42,733 nucleotides of DNA from contig QZKV01000060.1 of NCBI GenBank assembly GCA_003599575.1, positions 1 through 42,733 on the forward strand, written 5' to 3'. The notes below the pieces were generated by a model. It ran no database searches. It had not been told where the DNA came from and saw only the letters and a list, made by a program, of their open reading frames with translations. Origin of the DNA: Desulfobacteraceae bacterium. GTDB lineage: Bacteria; Desulfobacterota; Desulfobacteria; Desulfobacterales; Desulfosarcinaceae. Numbering within the stretch: position 1 is the first letter of the stretch; the number at the start of each line of letters is the position of its first letter. Both the position numbers and the translations under genes were made by a program. This document shows, piece after piece, positions 33,477 through 41,990 of the stretch.

Positions 33477-33926
33477 TCAGGGGCTGCTTGCCAAAGTTTC
33501 CAAGGCCGCAAGAAGCGTTTGTTTGCGGGGCGCGCGGGCCTGGGCCACCCTCCGGATGGCCCGGCGCACGTCCGGCATCAGGGCCTCGGAGCCGGCCGCG
33601 GCGCGCTCGTAGAATGCCTGGATCTCGTCTTCCATCCGCAAAGCGGCCTTCAGCACGGCCTCCGGCTGCGTCTCATCGTCCATCTGGGGGAGCTGCAACT
33701 CCGCGGTGAGCCCGGTGAAGCTGAAATTGGTCTCCAGGGCATCGCTGGCCGCATTGTAATAGGCCTGGCGGATGCGCTGTTCGAACTTGCGGTTTTCGCG
33801 CGCCAGGGCATGGAGGCGTTCGGCTGCCGCGGGAAGACGATCGGCCCAATGGGCGTAGAAATCGGCTGCCCCTCCTTCCATCTGAAAGATGTAAGCCATC
33901 AGGGCCGCGGCAGTGTTGAGTTGCAT
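33477..33926 (-). CDS. ferritin-like / rubrerythrin-like helical protein
   Basis: At 149 residues it is nearly all helical, with two acidic helices, AYIFQMEGGAADFYAHWAD and AALRMEDEIQAFYERAAAG, that resemble the first and third helices of rubrerythrin-like four-helix bundles. The ExxH iron motifs are incomplete: no histidine follows in the helices, so iron binding is doubtful. The ATG at 33926 follows AGAGG with eight-base spacing and is preferred to the GTG at 33935. It is followed by the DUF7002 gene. Confidence 0.65.
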   Translation of the reverse strand: MQLNTAAALMAYIFQMEGGAADFYAHWADRLPAAAERLHALARENRKFEQRIRQAYYNAASDALETNFSFTGLTAELQLPQMDDETQPEAVLKAALRMEDEIQAFYERAAAGSEALMPDVRRAIRRVAQARAPRKQTLLAALETLASSP

Positions 33927-34001
33927 ATCAGGCACCTCTTCTACTTGCAGTTATGAGTTAAACCCCATGGCATGAACTTAAAAACCTTTTCACCAAAGGG
34001 G

Positions 34002-34082
34002 CTCGTACTCGTACGCGTACTCAGCGAAGCGGTACTCGTCACTGATTTCGAATACGAGAACGAGTACGCGGACGAGTACGAC
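34002..34082. repeat. period-6 inverted repeat of CTCGTA units after mmsA
   Basis: The left arm (34002-34022, CTCGTACTCGTACGC...) and the right arm (34060-34082) are reverse complements at about 20 of 21 positions, both made of 6-bp units. The hairpin lies about 42 bp beyond the mmsA stop codon (minus strand), where a terminator would be expected. Confidence 0.7.
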
Positions 34083-34124
34083 TTCAGCAAAAGGTGAAGG
34101 TATGCTTAAACTAACTTCTTTGGT

Positions 34125-35591
34125 TCAAAACCAGCGTTCGATGAGCACCTTGCTCTCGGTGAAGAAACGCACCACATCCTTGCCCTGTCCGTGCAGCACA
34201 CCGTAGAAGGAGTTTTTCATGCCGCTGAAGGGGAAAAAGGCCATGGGCGCGGCAACACCGATGTTGACGCCCACATTGCCGGCCTGGACCCCATGGGCGA
34301 AGGTCCTTGCGGCTTTGCCGCTGGAGGTGAAAATGGAGGCCATGTTGCCATAGGGCAGGCTGTTGACCATGTCGATGGCGCTCTCCAGGCTGCCGGCGCG
34401 GATGACCGTGGCCACCGGACCGAAGATTTCATCCTGGGCAATGCTCATGTCGAGCCGGACATTGTCGAAGATGCTGGGCCCCAGGAAACAGGAGCCGGCG
34501 GTTGCGGTGCTGAGCGCATGCTGCCGGCCGTCGAGCAGCAGGTCGGCTCCCTCCGCGATGCCCTTGTCGATATAGGTCATGACGCGTTCTTTGCGGAAAT
34601 GGGCCTGCAGCGGCCCCATCTGGGTGGTTTCGTCCAGCCCGTCGCCAAGCTTGATTTCGGCGGCGGCGTCCGCCAGGGTCTCCAGGTAGCGGCGGTTGAA
34701 GCGCCCGTCTTGTCCCACCACCAGGGCATTGGCGCCCGCAAGGCAGCGCTGGCCGGTGCTGCCGAAAAAAGAGGTCAGGTTGGCCGCTATGGTGGGGTCC
34801 AATTCGGCGTCCGGCATGACCACCAGGCAATTCTTGGCCCCGCCCTGGGCGATGACGCGCTTGCCCATGGCGCCGCAACGCCGATAAATCTGTTTGGCCA
34901 CCGGGCTGGAGCCCACGAAGGTGATGCCGCGCACGTCGGAATGGTCGATCAGCGCCTCGGCCGTCTGCCTGCCGCCGTGCACCAGGTTGACCACCCCTGG
35001 GGGCAGATCGAGCTCGTCTATGATTTCAAAGACGCGGGTCTGGGTGTTGGGAACGTATTCCGAGGCCTTGACCACGAAGGTGTTGCCCGTGGCCAGCGCA
35101 TAGGGCATGAACCACAGAGGAATCATGAAAGGAAAATTGAACGGTGCGATGCAGGCAAAAACGCCGAGCGGTTCGCGCATAACGCGGCAATCGATGCCGC
35201 CGGCGACATCCTCCAGCGATTCGCCCATCATCAGGGTGGGGATGCCGCAGGCCACTTCCACATTTTCAATCCCGCGCCGGGTTTCGCCGCGCGACTCGTC
35301 GATGGTCTTGCCGTGCTCCTTGGTCTGGATGACGGACAACTCCTCGTAATGGGCCTCCAGCAGCTCCCGGAAGCGCATCAGGTAGCGGGCGCGGGTCACG
35401 GCCGGCACCCGGCGCCATTCCTCGAAGGCCGCGTGAGCGGCGCGGACGGCCGCATCGACCTCTTTCGCGGTGGACATGGGCACCTCCGAGATCGGGGCGC
35501 CGGTGGCGGGATTGTGGTTGATCAGCACCTCGTCCGAGGTTGATGCGGCCCATTCGCCGTTGATGTAGTTTCTGATGCGTCCGAATTCCAT
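34125..35591 (-). CDS. mmsA: CoA-acylating methylmalonate-semialdehyde dehydrogenase
   Basis: The 488-residue aldehyde dehydrogenase converts methylmalonate or malonate semialdehyde to propionyl-CoA or acetyl-CoA with NAD and CoA, as in valine and myo-inositol breakdown. Motifs are RNYINGEWAAS, APFNFPFMIPLWFMPYAL, GITFVGSSPVAKQIYRRC, and the catalytic FGSTGQRCLAGANALV. QDEIFGPVATVIRA and FPFSGMKNSFYG complete it. The length is normal. The ATG at 35591 follows AAGAGGAGGA; a longer open frame upstream lies within the permease gene and is rejected. It ends a sugar-type ABC operon, suggesting the imported compound yields a semialdehyde. Confidence 0.94.
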   Translation of the reverse strand: MEFGRIRNYINGEWAASTSDEVLINHNPATGAPISEVPMSTAKEVDAAVRAAHAAFEEWRRVPAVTRARYLMRFRELLEAHYEELSVIQTKEHGKTIDESRGETRRGIENVEVACGIPTLMMGESLEDVAGGIDCRVMREPLGVFACIAPFNFPFMIPLWFMPYALATGNTFVVKASEYVPNTQTRVFEIIDELDLPPGVVNLVHGGRQTAEALIDHSDVRGITFVGSSPVAKQIYRRCGAMGKRVIAQGGAKNCLVVMPDAELDPTIAANLTSFFGSTGQRCLAGANALVVGQDGRFNRRYLETLADAAAEIKLGDGLDETTQMGPLQAHFRKERVMTYIDKGIAEGADLLLDGRQHALSTATAGSCFLGPSIFDNVRLDMSIAQDEIFGPVATVIRAGSLESAIDMVNSLPYGNMASIFTSSGKAARTFAHGVQAGNVGVNIGVAAPMAFFPFSGMKNSFYGVLHGQGKDVVRFFTESKVLIERWF

Positions 35592-35617
35592 GGTATTCCT
35601 CCTCTTCTCCAGGGGCG

Positions 35618-36475
35618 TCAGCCCTTGACGGCGCCCAGCGTCAGGCCGCGGATAAAGCGTTCGATAAAAAAATTGTAGATGATCACCACTGGCACGGAAG
35701 CGATCAGGCAGCCGGCCATCAGGGCGCCCCAGTTGTAGACATCGCCGCGCACCAGGAAGGTCGGCACCCCCACGCTGACCGTGTACTGGGACGCGGTGGT
35801 GACGAAGGTCAGGGTATAGATATACTCCTGTATCACCAGCGTGAAACTGAAAATCACCACCGTCAGGATGCCCGAAGTGGAAATGGGAATCACCATGCGC
35901 ACAAACGCGCCGAAGCGGCTGTAACCGTCGATCATTGCGGCTTCCTCCAGGTCCGGCGGGATGGCCTTGAAGAAGCCCATCAGCAGCCAGATGGCAAACG
36001 GCACGGTAAAGGAGGGAAACACCACCACCAGGGACCACAGGGAGTCCTGCAGGCCGAGCTTGGCCACGATCCGCGACATGGGGATGAAGAGAATCGTAGG
36101 GGCCACCAGATAGGTCAGAAAAATGCCGATGCCCAGTTTTTCGCCCCAGCGCCCGGCCAGCCGCACCAGGCTGTAGGCGGCCGGGATGGCCAGAACCAGG
36201 GTGATGAGCACCACGGCCACGCCCACAAAGGCGGTATTGAGCAGCCACTTGGCAAACAGGGTCTCGTTGAAGAGCTCCTTGAGATGCGCCAGGGTGGGCG
36301 CCATGTTGAAGATGAAGGGGTTGTTGGTGCGGTTGTAGAGATCGGGATCCTGCTTGAAGGCCGTGATCAGCATCCACAAAAAAGGCAGCGCCGCAAAAAG
36401 TGCAAACAGCGCCAGAGCCCCGAAATGGGCGATTTTCAAAGCGGCCTGTCTGGCCGGATGATGGCGGGTTTCCAT
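35618..36475 (-). CDS. sugar-type ABC transporter permease (MalG family)
   Basis: This 285-residue membrane protein has six predicted helices and the MalG/UgpE coupling motif EEAAMIDGYSRFGAFVRMVIPIS. It begins METRHHPARQAALK with the first helix near residues 15-35, and ends IYNFFIERFIRGLTLGAVKG, as usual in the family. The ATG lies one base after the stop of the preceding permease gene (TGACATG), so translation is coupled. The gene is followed by mmsA after 26 bp. Confidence 0.92.
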   Translation of the reverse strand: METRHHPARQAALKIAHFGALALFALFAALPFLWMLITAFKQDPDLYNRTNNPFIFNMAPTLAHLKELFNETLFAKWLLNTAFVGVAVVLITLVLAIPAAYSLVRLAGRWGEKLGIGIFLTYLVAPTILFIPMSRIVAKLGLQDSLWSLVVVFPSFTVPFAIWLLMGFFKAIPPDLEEAAMIDGYSRFGAFVRMVIPISTSGILTVVIFSFTLVIQEYIYTLTFVTTASQYTVSVGVPTFLVRGDVYNWGALMAGCLIASVPVVIIYNFFIERFIRGLTLGAVKG

Positions 36476-36476
36476 G

Positions 36477-37421
36477 TCAGGTGACCTCCGCACGGCGGGC
36501 GATGAGAAGCATGGCGATGGCCACGGCGGCCAGCAGCGGGAAAAGGAACAGGGCGGTGGCCGCCCCGCCGGCCAGGTCGCCGGCATCGATGCCCGTATAG
36601 AAGGCCTGGCTGACCAGCACCTGGGTGGAATCATAGGGGCCGCCGCGGGTGAGGACCAGGATGATGATGATGTCCGTGGCCGTGAAGACAATGCCGAAGA
36701 GCACCGCCACCAGCATGATGGGCAGCATCATGGGAATGGTGATCTGAAACAGGCGCCGGAAGTAACCGGCGCCGTCCACCAGGGCGGCATCCTGGATATC
36801 CTGGGAGATGGAGGTCAGCCCGGCCAGGATGATGACGGTGGCCAGCGGCAGCATGCGCCATACATGCACGGTAATGATGGCCGCCATGGCCAGTTGCGGT
36901 TTCCCCAGCCACATGGGCCAGAAATCGGGTCCGAAAAGGCCTGATTCGCGCATCAACCAGTTGATGGGGCTGTAAATGGAGTCCAGCATCCAGAGCCAAC
37001 CGATCACGCCCAGCGAAATGGGCGCCACGTAAGGCATCAGAATCAAAGCCCGCACCAGGAATTTGCCCTTGAACTTTTTGACCAGCAGCAGGGCCAGGAT
37101 TTTGGCCAGCACCAGGACGATCAGCATGGAGACCGCGGTGAAGAGCAGCGTGTTCTTCAGGGCGATGCGAAACTCGACGTTGGCGACGATGCGTTTCAGG
37201 TTCTGCAGCCCGACAAAGTGATAATCGACCCTGCCCACGCTGACATCGCTGAAGCTGTAGACAAAGGCCATCACCAGCGGAAAACCGACCAGGGCCAGTA
37301 CATAGAGCAGCGCCGGGGCGATCATCAGCGATCCCAGGATCTTCTCGTTGTCGAAGAAAAAACCCAGCGGTTTCCTTCTGTCGATGACCAGCATCTCTTC
37401 GGGTTTGGCGGCGGCATCCAT
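36477..37421 (-). CDS. sugar-type ABC transporter permease (MalF family)
   Basis: This 314-residue permease has six membrane helices after a 30-residue cytoplasmic N-terminus. The coupling motif DIQDAALVDGAGYFRRLFQI matches the EAA loop. APALLYVLALVGFPLVMAF is the first helix, and LVLTRGGPYDSTQVLVSQAF the typical C-terminal segment. It lies 10 bp after the ATPase gene and one base before the second permease gene. Substrate class: carbohydrate or polyol by family; exact ligand unknown. Confidence 0.92.
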   Translation of the reverse strand: MDAAAKPEEMLVIDRRKPLGFFFDNEKILGSLMIAPALLYVLALVGFPLVMAFVYSFSDVSVGRVDYHFVGLQNLKRIVANVEFRIALKNTLLFTAVSMLIVLVLAKILALLLVKKFKGKFLVRALILMPYVAPISLGVIGWLWMLDSIYSPINWLMRESGLFGPDFWPMWLGKPQLAMAAIITVHVWRMLPLATVIILAGLTSISQDIQDAALVDGAGYFRRLFQITIPMMLPIMLVAVLFGIVFTATDIIIILVLTRGGPYDSTQVLVSQAFYTGIDAGDLAGGAATALFLFPLLAAVAIAMLLIARRAEVT

Positions 37422-37431
37422 GCAATTCTCC

Positions 37432-38463
37432 TCACAGCGGTACGGGCGCCGTTCTCACTCCCGTTTTGGCATCAAAAAATTTGACGGCGCCGTGCGGCAC
37501 GGCAAACGCATACGTCTTGCCGGTATCAATGGGATAGGTCGTGAAGCTGGTAGGCAAATTGGCGATCACCGTGGAATCGACGAAGCGATCGTTGAGCCTG
37601 CCGTAAAGCAGTCGATCGGCGCCCAAATTCTCCACCCTTGTGACCTCAAAGCGCAATGGAAGTACATCGTTGCCGGTGGTATGCATCTCCCGGGGCAGAA
37701 AACTCTCCGGCCGAAAGCCGATAATCCTTCCCTGCGCTTCAACCAGGTTCATGGGCGGGGAACCCAGAAAGCTGGCCACGAAAGTGTCGGCCGGATCGAA
37801 GTAGACCTCTTCGGGCGTTCCCAATTGGCGCACCTTGCCTTCATGCATCACGGCGATGCGATCGCCCATGCCCATGGCCTCCACCTGATCGTGGGTTACG
37901 TAGATGGTGGTGATGGCCACCTCCTTTTGGAAACGGTACAGTTCTGCACGGGCCGAGGTCCGTAGCTTGGCATCCAGGTTGGAGAGCGGTTCGTCCAGCA
38001 GAAACACATTGGGCTCGCGCACCAGGGCGCGTGCCAGGGCCACCCGCTGCCGTTCGCCGCCGGAAAGCTCGCGCGGTTTGCGCGTAAGCAGCCTTTCGAT
38101 CCCCAGCATGTCGGCAGCCCAGACCACTTTTTGGCGGATCTTCTCCTTGGGCATCTTCATGGCCTTGAGGGGAAAGGCGATGTTTTTGTAGATGGTCATA
38201 TGGGGGTAGAGGGCGTAGCTTTGGAACACCATGGCGATCGCCCGCGTCCGCGGCGGGAGGTGGTTCACCACCTGCCCGCCGATCAATATTTCTCCGGACG
38301 TGGGTTGCTCCAGGCCGGCGATCATTCTCAGCAGCGTGGTCTTGCCGCAACCGGAGGGTCCCAGCAGAACCAGGAATTCTTCCGCGCTGCTGGCAAGGTC
38401 CACTCCGTCCACGGCCCTGACATCATCGAAATACTTCACGAGACGGCGCGTTTCGCCTTCCAA
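37432..38463 (-). CDS. sugar-type ABC transporter ATPase (MalK/UgpC family)
   Basis: The 343-residue ATPase has Walker A GPSGCGKTT, Q-loop VFQSYALYPHM, signature LSGGERQRVALARAL, Walker B NVFLLDEPLSNLDAKLR and H-loop YVTHDQVEA. The C-terminal regulatory OB-fold domain (about residues 235-343, IIGFRPESFLP) is typical of MalK-like proteins. The start is TTG at 38463, six bases after AAGGAG; no ATG lies in a better place. It is separated from the binding-protein gene by 294 bp containing a stem-loop and a repeat. Confidence 0.92.
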   Translation of the reverse strand: MEGETRRLVKYFDDVRAVDGVDLASSAEEFLVLLGPSGCGKTTLLRMIAGLEQPTSGEILIGGQVVNHLPPRTRAIAMVFQSYALYPHMTIYKNIAFPLKAMKMPKEKIRQKVVWAADMLGIERLLTRKPRELSGGERQRVALARALVREPNVFLLDEPLSNLDAKLRTSARAELYRFQKEVAITTIYVTHDQVEAMGMGDRIAVMHEGKVRQLGTPEEVYFDPADTFVASFLGSPPMNLVEAQGRIIGFRPESFLPREMHTTGNDVLPLRFEVTRVENLGADRLLYGRLNDRFVDSTVIANLPTSFTTYPIDTGKTYAFAVPHGAVKFFDAKTGVRTAPVPL

Positions 38464-38553
38464 CGGAGTCTCCTTCCCTTATCCTCTTTTTCCAGTAAAA
38501 TTCATGTTAGCCCTTTATCAGAAGTATCCACGTTTTTGATTCATAGCGGTTAA

Positions 38554-38703
38554 AAATTCGAATATCGAAATTCGAAACAAATCCGAATTCCCAATGTTCA
38601 AAACGCGAGGCCGAAACATGGTCGATGCTGTCGCTGCATGGTTTGGAGCATTCGAATTTTGATCTGAATTTGTTTCGTATTTCGAGTTTCGTGCTTCGTA
38701 TTT
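38554..38703. repeat. AT-rich inverted repeat built of TTCGAA-like units
   Basis: The left arm (38554-38590) and right arm (38654-38703) are imperfect reverse complements sharing the core TCGAAATNCGAAACAAAT. Units of ATTCGAA/TTTCG recur every six to seven bases. It lies between the binding-protein and ATPase genes and has no coding potential. Confidence 0.6.
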
Positions 38704-38740
38704 CAAGCTGGGCCGGATTAAGTTCAACCGGCCCAGCTTG
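38704..38740 (-). terminator. strong intercistronic stem-loop after the binding-protein gene
   Basis: CAAGCTGGGCCGG and CCGGCCCAGCTTG form a perfect 13-bp stem with an 11-nt loop, 17 bp beyond the stop codon of the solute-binding protein gene. No U-run follows on the minus strand. Such hairpins after binding-protein genes commonly stabilise the upstream mRNA and raise binding protein over membrane components; here that is inference. Confidence 0.6.
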
Positions 38741-38757
38741 TTTCCGGGCGCCGGCGG

Positions 38758-40134
38758 TTATGCCAACCCCCTGGCCTGCCACTTCTCGAAGATGACCTTG
38801 CAATTGGCTTCGGCCGCGTTGATGGCCTCCTGCGGACTCATTCTGCCGGCGGCAGCCCGGGCAAACATGGTGGAAATCACCCAAGTGCTGAATATCTCGT
38901 CGATGGCGGCCGTGGCGTAACCCGGGTAGCCCACGTTGGTGGCCCAGTCCAGCACATCCTCGAGGACTTTGTACTTGTCGGGCGGTTTTGCTTTAGGGTC
39001 ATGGGCGATGAGCTGCTTGATATCCGGAACGGTTTGCGCATAGCAGGGGAAGTTGTAGAATTCGCTGGCCAAAAAGGCTGTACGAAAATCCTTGACGTAA
39101 TCCACCAGGAACTTTTTGGCCCCGTCGATATTTTCGGCGAACTTCCAGATCACATACACGTCCATGACATGTTCCAGGCCGATGCGGCGCACCGGCCCCC
39201 GGGGCGCCTTGGCCAGCCATATTTTGCTTTCCATCTCCGGATCGGTCTTTTCGGCGGTGCGGGTGACGGAGATGGCGTTCAGCGCCAGAGAGCCCTTGCC
39301 GGACACCATGAAGCGATTATTGGAGGAAGCATCCCAGGTAAACACCTCGTCGGTCATGCACTCTTTGTACAGCGATGTGACATATTTGACTGCTTCCAGG
39401 GTTTCCCTGGAGTTCAGGACCAGATTGCCCTCCTCATCCTGTTCGGATGAACCGAAGGAGTACATGATCGCCCGCATGGCCATGTTGGTGTCGATTTCGG
39501 AAGCCAGCCCGATGCCCACCGGCGCGTTGTGCGCTTTTTTGATCTTTGCCCCGCCGATACGGATATTGTCCCAGGTATCGGGGGCCATGCCCACCGCATC
39601 CCACAAATCTTTGCGGTAGTTGACCGGGTCCGGGACATAGCTGTCCGAGAAGCCGTAAAATTTCTTGGTCTTCGGATTGAAGGTGCTCCGGACCGCCAGG
39701 TCGATCGGCTTGCCAAAGGAGCGGTTGAGTTCTTCGTAGACCTCATTGTGGTTGATCACCTGTTCTTCCATGTCGGGTTTGGGCCATAGAAACATGAAAA
39801 GATCATGGCCTTTCTGGGCCGATACTTCGGCCGCGGCCCGTGCGTTCAGACCGGCCAGACCGATGTTGTCGACGATGACCTGGGTATCGTTTTTCTCGCC
39901 CCATTCCTTAACATAGGTTTCGTTGAACCATTTGTCATAGCCCGGGACGAAATGAACCCACTGCAGAATCTTGAGGGTTTTGGGTTTGGCGGCACCAAAG
40001 CGGGGAAACATCAGGTTGCGGGTCCCGGCCAGGACCGTGCCGGCCAGGGTGGTTTTGATGAATTGGCGCCGGGTAACCCCGCCGATGCCTTTTATAAGTT
40101 GTTTTTTTTGGGGTGGTTTGATTGTTGAGGTCAT
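38758..40134 (-). CDS. sugar-type ABC solute-binding protein with Tat signal
   Basis: This 458-residue family 1 extracellular binding protein carries a twin-arginine signal (VTRRQFIKTTLAGTVLAG) about 25 residues in. The mature part shows LKILQWVHFVPGYDKWFNE, HDLFMFLWPKPDMEEQVI, YGFSDSYVPDPVNYRKDLWD and KFLVDYVKDFRTAFLASEF, consistent with family 1 binding proteins. Tat export implies folding in the cytoplasm. The ATG at 40134 follows GGGAG; an upstream TTG in frame is not needed. It is first in the operon with the ATPase, two permeases and mmsA. Confidence 0.9.
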   Translation of the reverse strand: MTSTIKPPQKKQLIKGIGGVTRRQFIKTTLAGTVLAGTRNLMFPRFGAAKPKTLKILQWVHFVPGYDKWFNETYVKEWGEKNDTQVIVDNIGLAGLNARAAAEVSAQKGHDLFMFLWPKPDMEEQVINHNEVYEELNRSFGKPIDLAVRSTFNPKTKKFYGFSDSYVPDPVNYRKDLWDAVGMAPDTWDNIRIGGAKIKKAHNAPVGIGLASEIDTNMAMRAIMYSFGSSEQDEEGNLVLNSRETLEAVKYVTSLYKECMTDEVFTWDASSNNRFMVSGKGSLALNAISVTRTAEKTDPEMESKIWLAKAPRGPVRRIGLEHVMDVYVIWKFAENIDGAKKFLVDYVKDFRTAFLASEFYNFPCYAQTVPDIKQLIAHDPKAKPPDKYKVLEDVLDWATNVGYPGYATAAIDEIFSTWVISTMFARAAAGRMSPQEAINAAEANCKVIFEKWQARGLA

Positions 40135-40277
40135 GGTGTTCACTCCCTGAGACAATGAAGGAGGTTGTTGTTAAAATCGCCTGCGAGTCACGGTGCGGCG
40201 GATGATTCCGACTGGACAGCGGCCTGGGGCAGCGGGAGACAAAGTCCCTCTCCCCGCCCAGAAGAGGTATGGGGGAT

Positions 40278-40295
40278 GCCGTCTGCAGAGACGGC
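40278..40295. promoter_or_regulatory. perfect 18-bp stem-loop in the leader of the binding-protein operon
   Basis: GCCGTCT-GCAG-AGACGGC is a perfect 7-bp stem with a 4-nt loop, between the candidate promoter (40540-40567) and the ATG at 40134. It may be an operator or an RNA hairpin in a leader of roughly 400 nt. The remaining spacer (40156-40539) shows no gene. Confidence 0.4.
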
Positions 40296-40539
40296 TTTAG
40301 GGAAGAACGTTGCGTTGATCGGCCATATAATCATGCGGCGACCACGCGGGCTTATTGCATGAATATCACAAGATGCTCAGGAACATCGCGGAAACAGATT
40401 GAGCATTGATGGAGCCGTTGGACGGTGGTTCAGGATTCATTATCCGCCCGGAAGATAAAACAGGTGCGTGTAAGCGTTCAGGTTGCTTTCAGATTAGCCT
40501 GGAGCCAAGTGGCCTCTTCTGAGCATAAACCGTAAAATT

Positions 40540-40567
40540 AATTTAAGGCATCCCGCGTGTGTGTCAA
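40540..40567 (-). promoter_or_regulatory. possible sigma-70 promoter of the sugar-type ABC operon
   Basis: On the minus strand TTGACA (40562-40567) is followed after 16 bases by TAAATT (40540-40545). If used, the operon has a leader of about 400 nt. The -10 box is weak. Confidence 0.35.
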
Positions 40568-40619
40568 CGAATGGCGCGGCAGCAATTCAAAAGCTAAAAC
40601 TCCGGGGTTCGCTGGAGAA

Positions 40620-40653
40620 GTGCACCTGCACGCGCACGTTCACGTGCACGCGC
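40620..40653. repeat. period-6 array of GTGCAC-like units
   Basis: The units GTGCAC, CTGCAC, GCGCAC, GTTCAC, GTGCAC and GCGC follow in register. The unit is a palindrome, so the array can fold on itself. It lies about 87 bp beyond the stop codon of the exported-protein gene at 40740. Confidence 0.65.
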
Positions 40654-40739
40654 CTCCTTGAGGGCACCGGTAACATGCCCTTTAGCAGGGCTGCTCAAGC
40701 CACGGCTTTGCCGGCAGTCATGACCCTCGCCGAATGGGT

Positions 40740-41813
40740 TCAATAGAGAAATTCGTAGCGATCGAACTCGCCGTCCGGCTTGGGATCGATGATCCAGCCG
40801 TTGATGACGATGCCTTGATCGTAGAAAGCGATATCCGGACCGGGGTGCCCGGCGAAGTCCACCAAAACCTCCACTGGCTTGTTCCACATCCAGAGCCCCA
40901 GCCGTTGCTCAAGGGCGGCTCTCTGGATGGCCCGTTTGCCTTCCAGATCTTGGCGGGTGATCAGTTTATACTTCAGGGCGACGTGCACCGCGTTGTTATG
41001 CGGGTCCTGATCGAAAAAACTGCCGTCGATGCTGTAGGGCAACAGCACGAATTCAGCCTCGCCGGCACCGTCGCGATCGATGTGGACGATGGAGACGCGC
41101 AGCCGTTCCGAAGGGATGATGGGCTCCATGCGCGCCGGGGGTTTCTGGCGGTCATTGTGTTCATCGGCTGCGGCGAGCTTGGCCCACACGCGCTCCACAA
41201 AGGCAGGGTCACCGGCATGCTCGGGAAAGAATTGGATGTCCACATCCCCGTCTCCGAACTCATTGATCATGACAATGGATTGGCACTCTTGCGCGCTGAG
41301 GGTCTGGAAGATCAACGCCACGGGGTAAGAGAGCCCGGCTTCGTCCAGGCAGGCGACGGCGGGATACAGGCCGGTCTCATCGTAGCGCTCCAGGTACAAT
41401 TCCCGGCTGCATCTCAATTGGGCCGGGCCTGGAGCGTTCGTGGGCGTGCGCACGATCCGTGTGGCATTGCGGTTGTATTCCCTGAGGTTGTCCTCTATGG
41501 CGCCGAAGGCGATGCTGTAAATTTCAAAAGAGGATGCTTCCGTCTGGCCGTTGTTGTGGATGGTTCGGGTAACAGGCCACTTTTTCAGGACAAAATCACG
41601 ATCCTCGCAGCGGCTCTTAAATTCCAGATAAGTCTCAATTTTTTGTTGCCGGGACGTGTCGCAGAGAGCGGCATCCGGTTCATCGGCCATGAGCCGGGCG
41701 TGACCGGCGCCCAGCGATGCGGCCAACACGGCAAGGGTCATCAAGATCATCCGGATCGGTTGTTGTCTGGGTGGTTGATGAAAAAAAGGCGGTCCGGCGG
41801 TCGGCGTGGACAT
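40740..41813 (-). CDS. exported protein of unknown function
   Basis: This 357-residue protein starts at ATG 41813 (AGAGG nine bases before it) and has a signal peptide near residues 20-42 (MILMTLAVLAASLGAGHA). The mature part contains a run of strand-rich segments and an acidic Asp-rich motif VHIDRDGAGEAEFVLLPYS, which resembles EF-like or integrin-type Ca-binding loops. RYDETGLYPAVACLDEAG and DIAFYDQGIVINGWIIDPKP are other recognisable blocks. A start at ATG 41750 would place the signal peptide at the very N-terminus and is equally possible. I do not recognise the family, and there is no operon partner. Confidence 0.75.
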   Translation of the reverse strand: MSTPTAGPPFFHQPPRQQPIRMILMTLAVLAASLGAGHARLMADEPDAALCDTSRQQKIETYLEFKSRCEDRDFVLKKWPVTRTIHNNGQTEASSFEIYSIAFGAIEDNLREYNRNATRIVRTPTNAPGPAQLRCSRELYLERYDETGLYPAVACLDEAGLSYPVALIFQTLSAQECQSIVMINEFGDGDVDIQFFPEHAGDPAFVERVWAKLAAADEHNDRQKPPARMEPIIPSERLRVSIVHIDRDGAGEAEFVLLPYSIDGSFFDQDPHNNAVHVALKYKLITRQDLEGKRAIQRAALEQRLGLWMWNKPVEVLVDFAGHPGPDIAFYDQGIVINGWIIDPKPDGEFDRYEFLY

Positions 41814-41990
41814 CGGGGTCTACCTCTTGAACAGCGCACAGTGGTTGATTCATTCATCAGCTCAATTTGGTGCAAGATCCATACCCGGAAAAGCGCTTGG
41901 GGTCAATGGGAGGGGCTTTGAGGGCAGCCATTCCCGGCGAATGGGATTCATGAAAGCGTTTTCCATGCGCCACTCAATACTGTGTGCTCA

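Noticed and set aside
35592..36377. 262-codon N-terminal extension of the mmsA frame
   Set aside because: It is the shadow of the permease gene; ATG 35591 has a strong ribosome site and gives the normal length.
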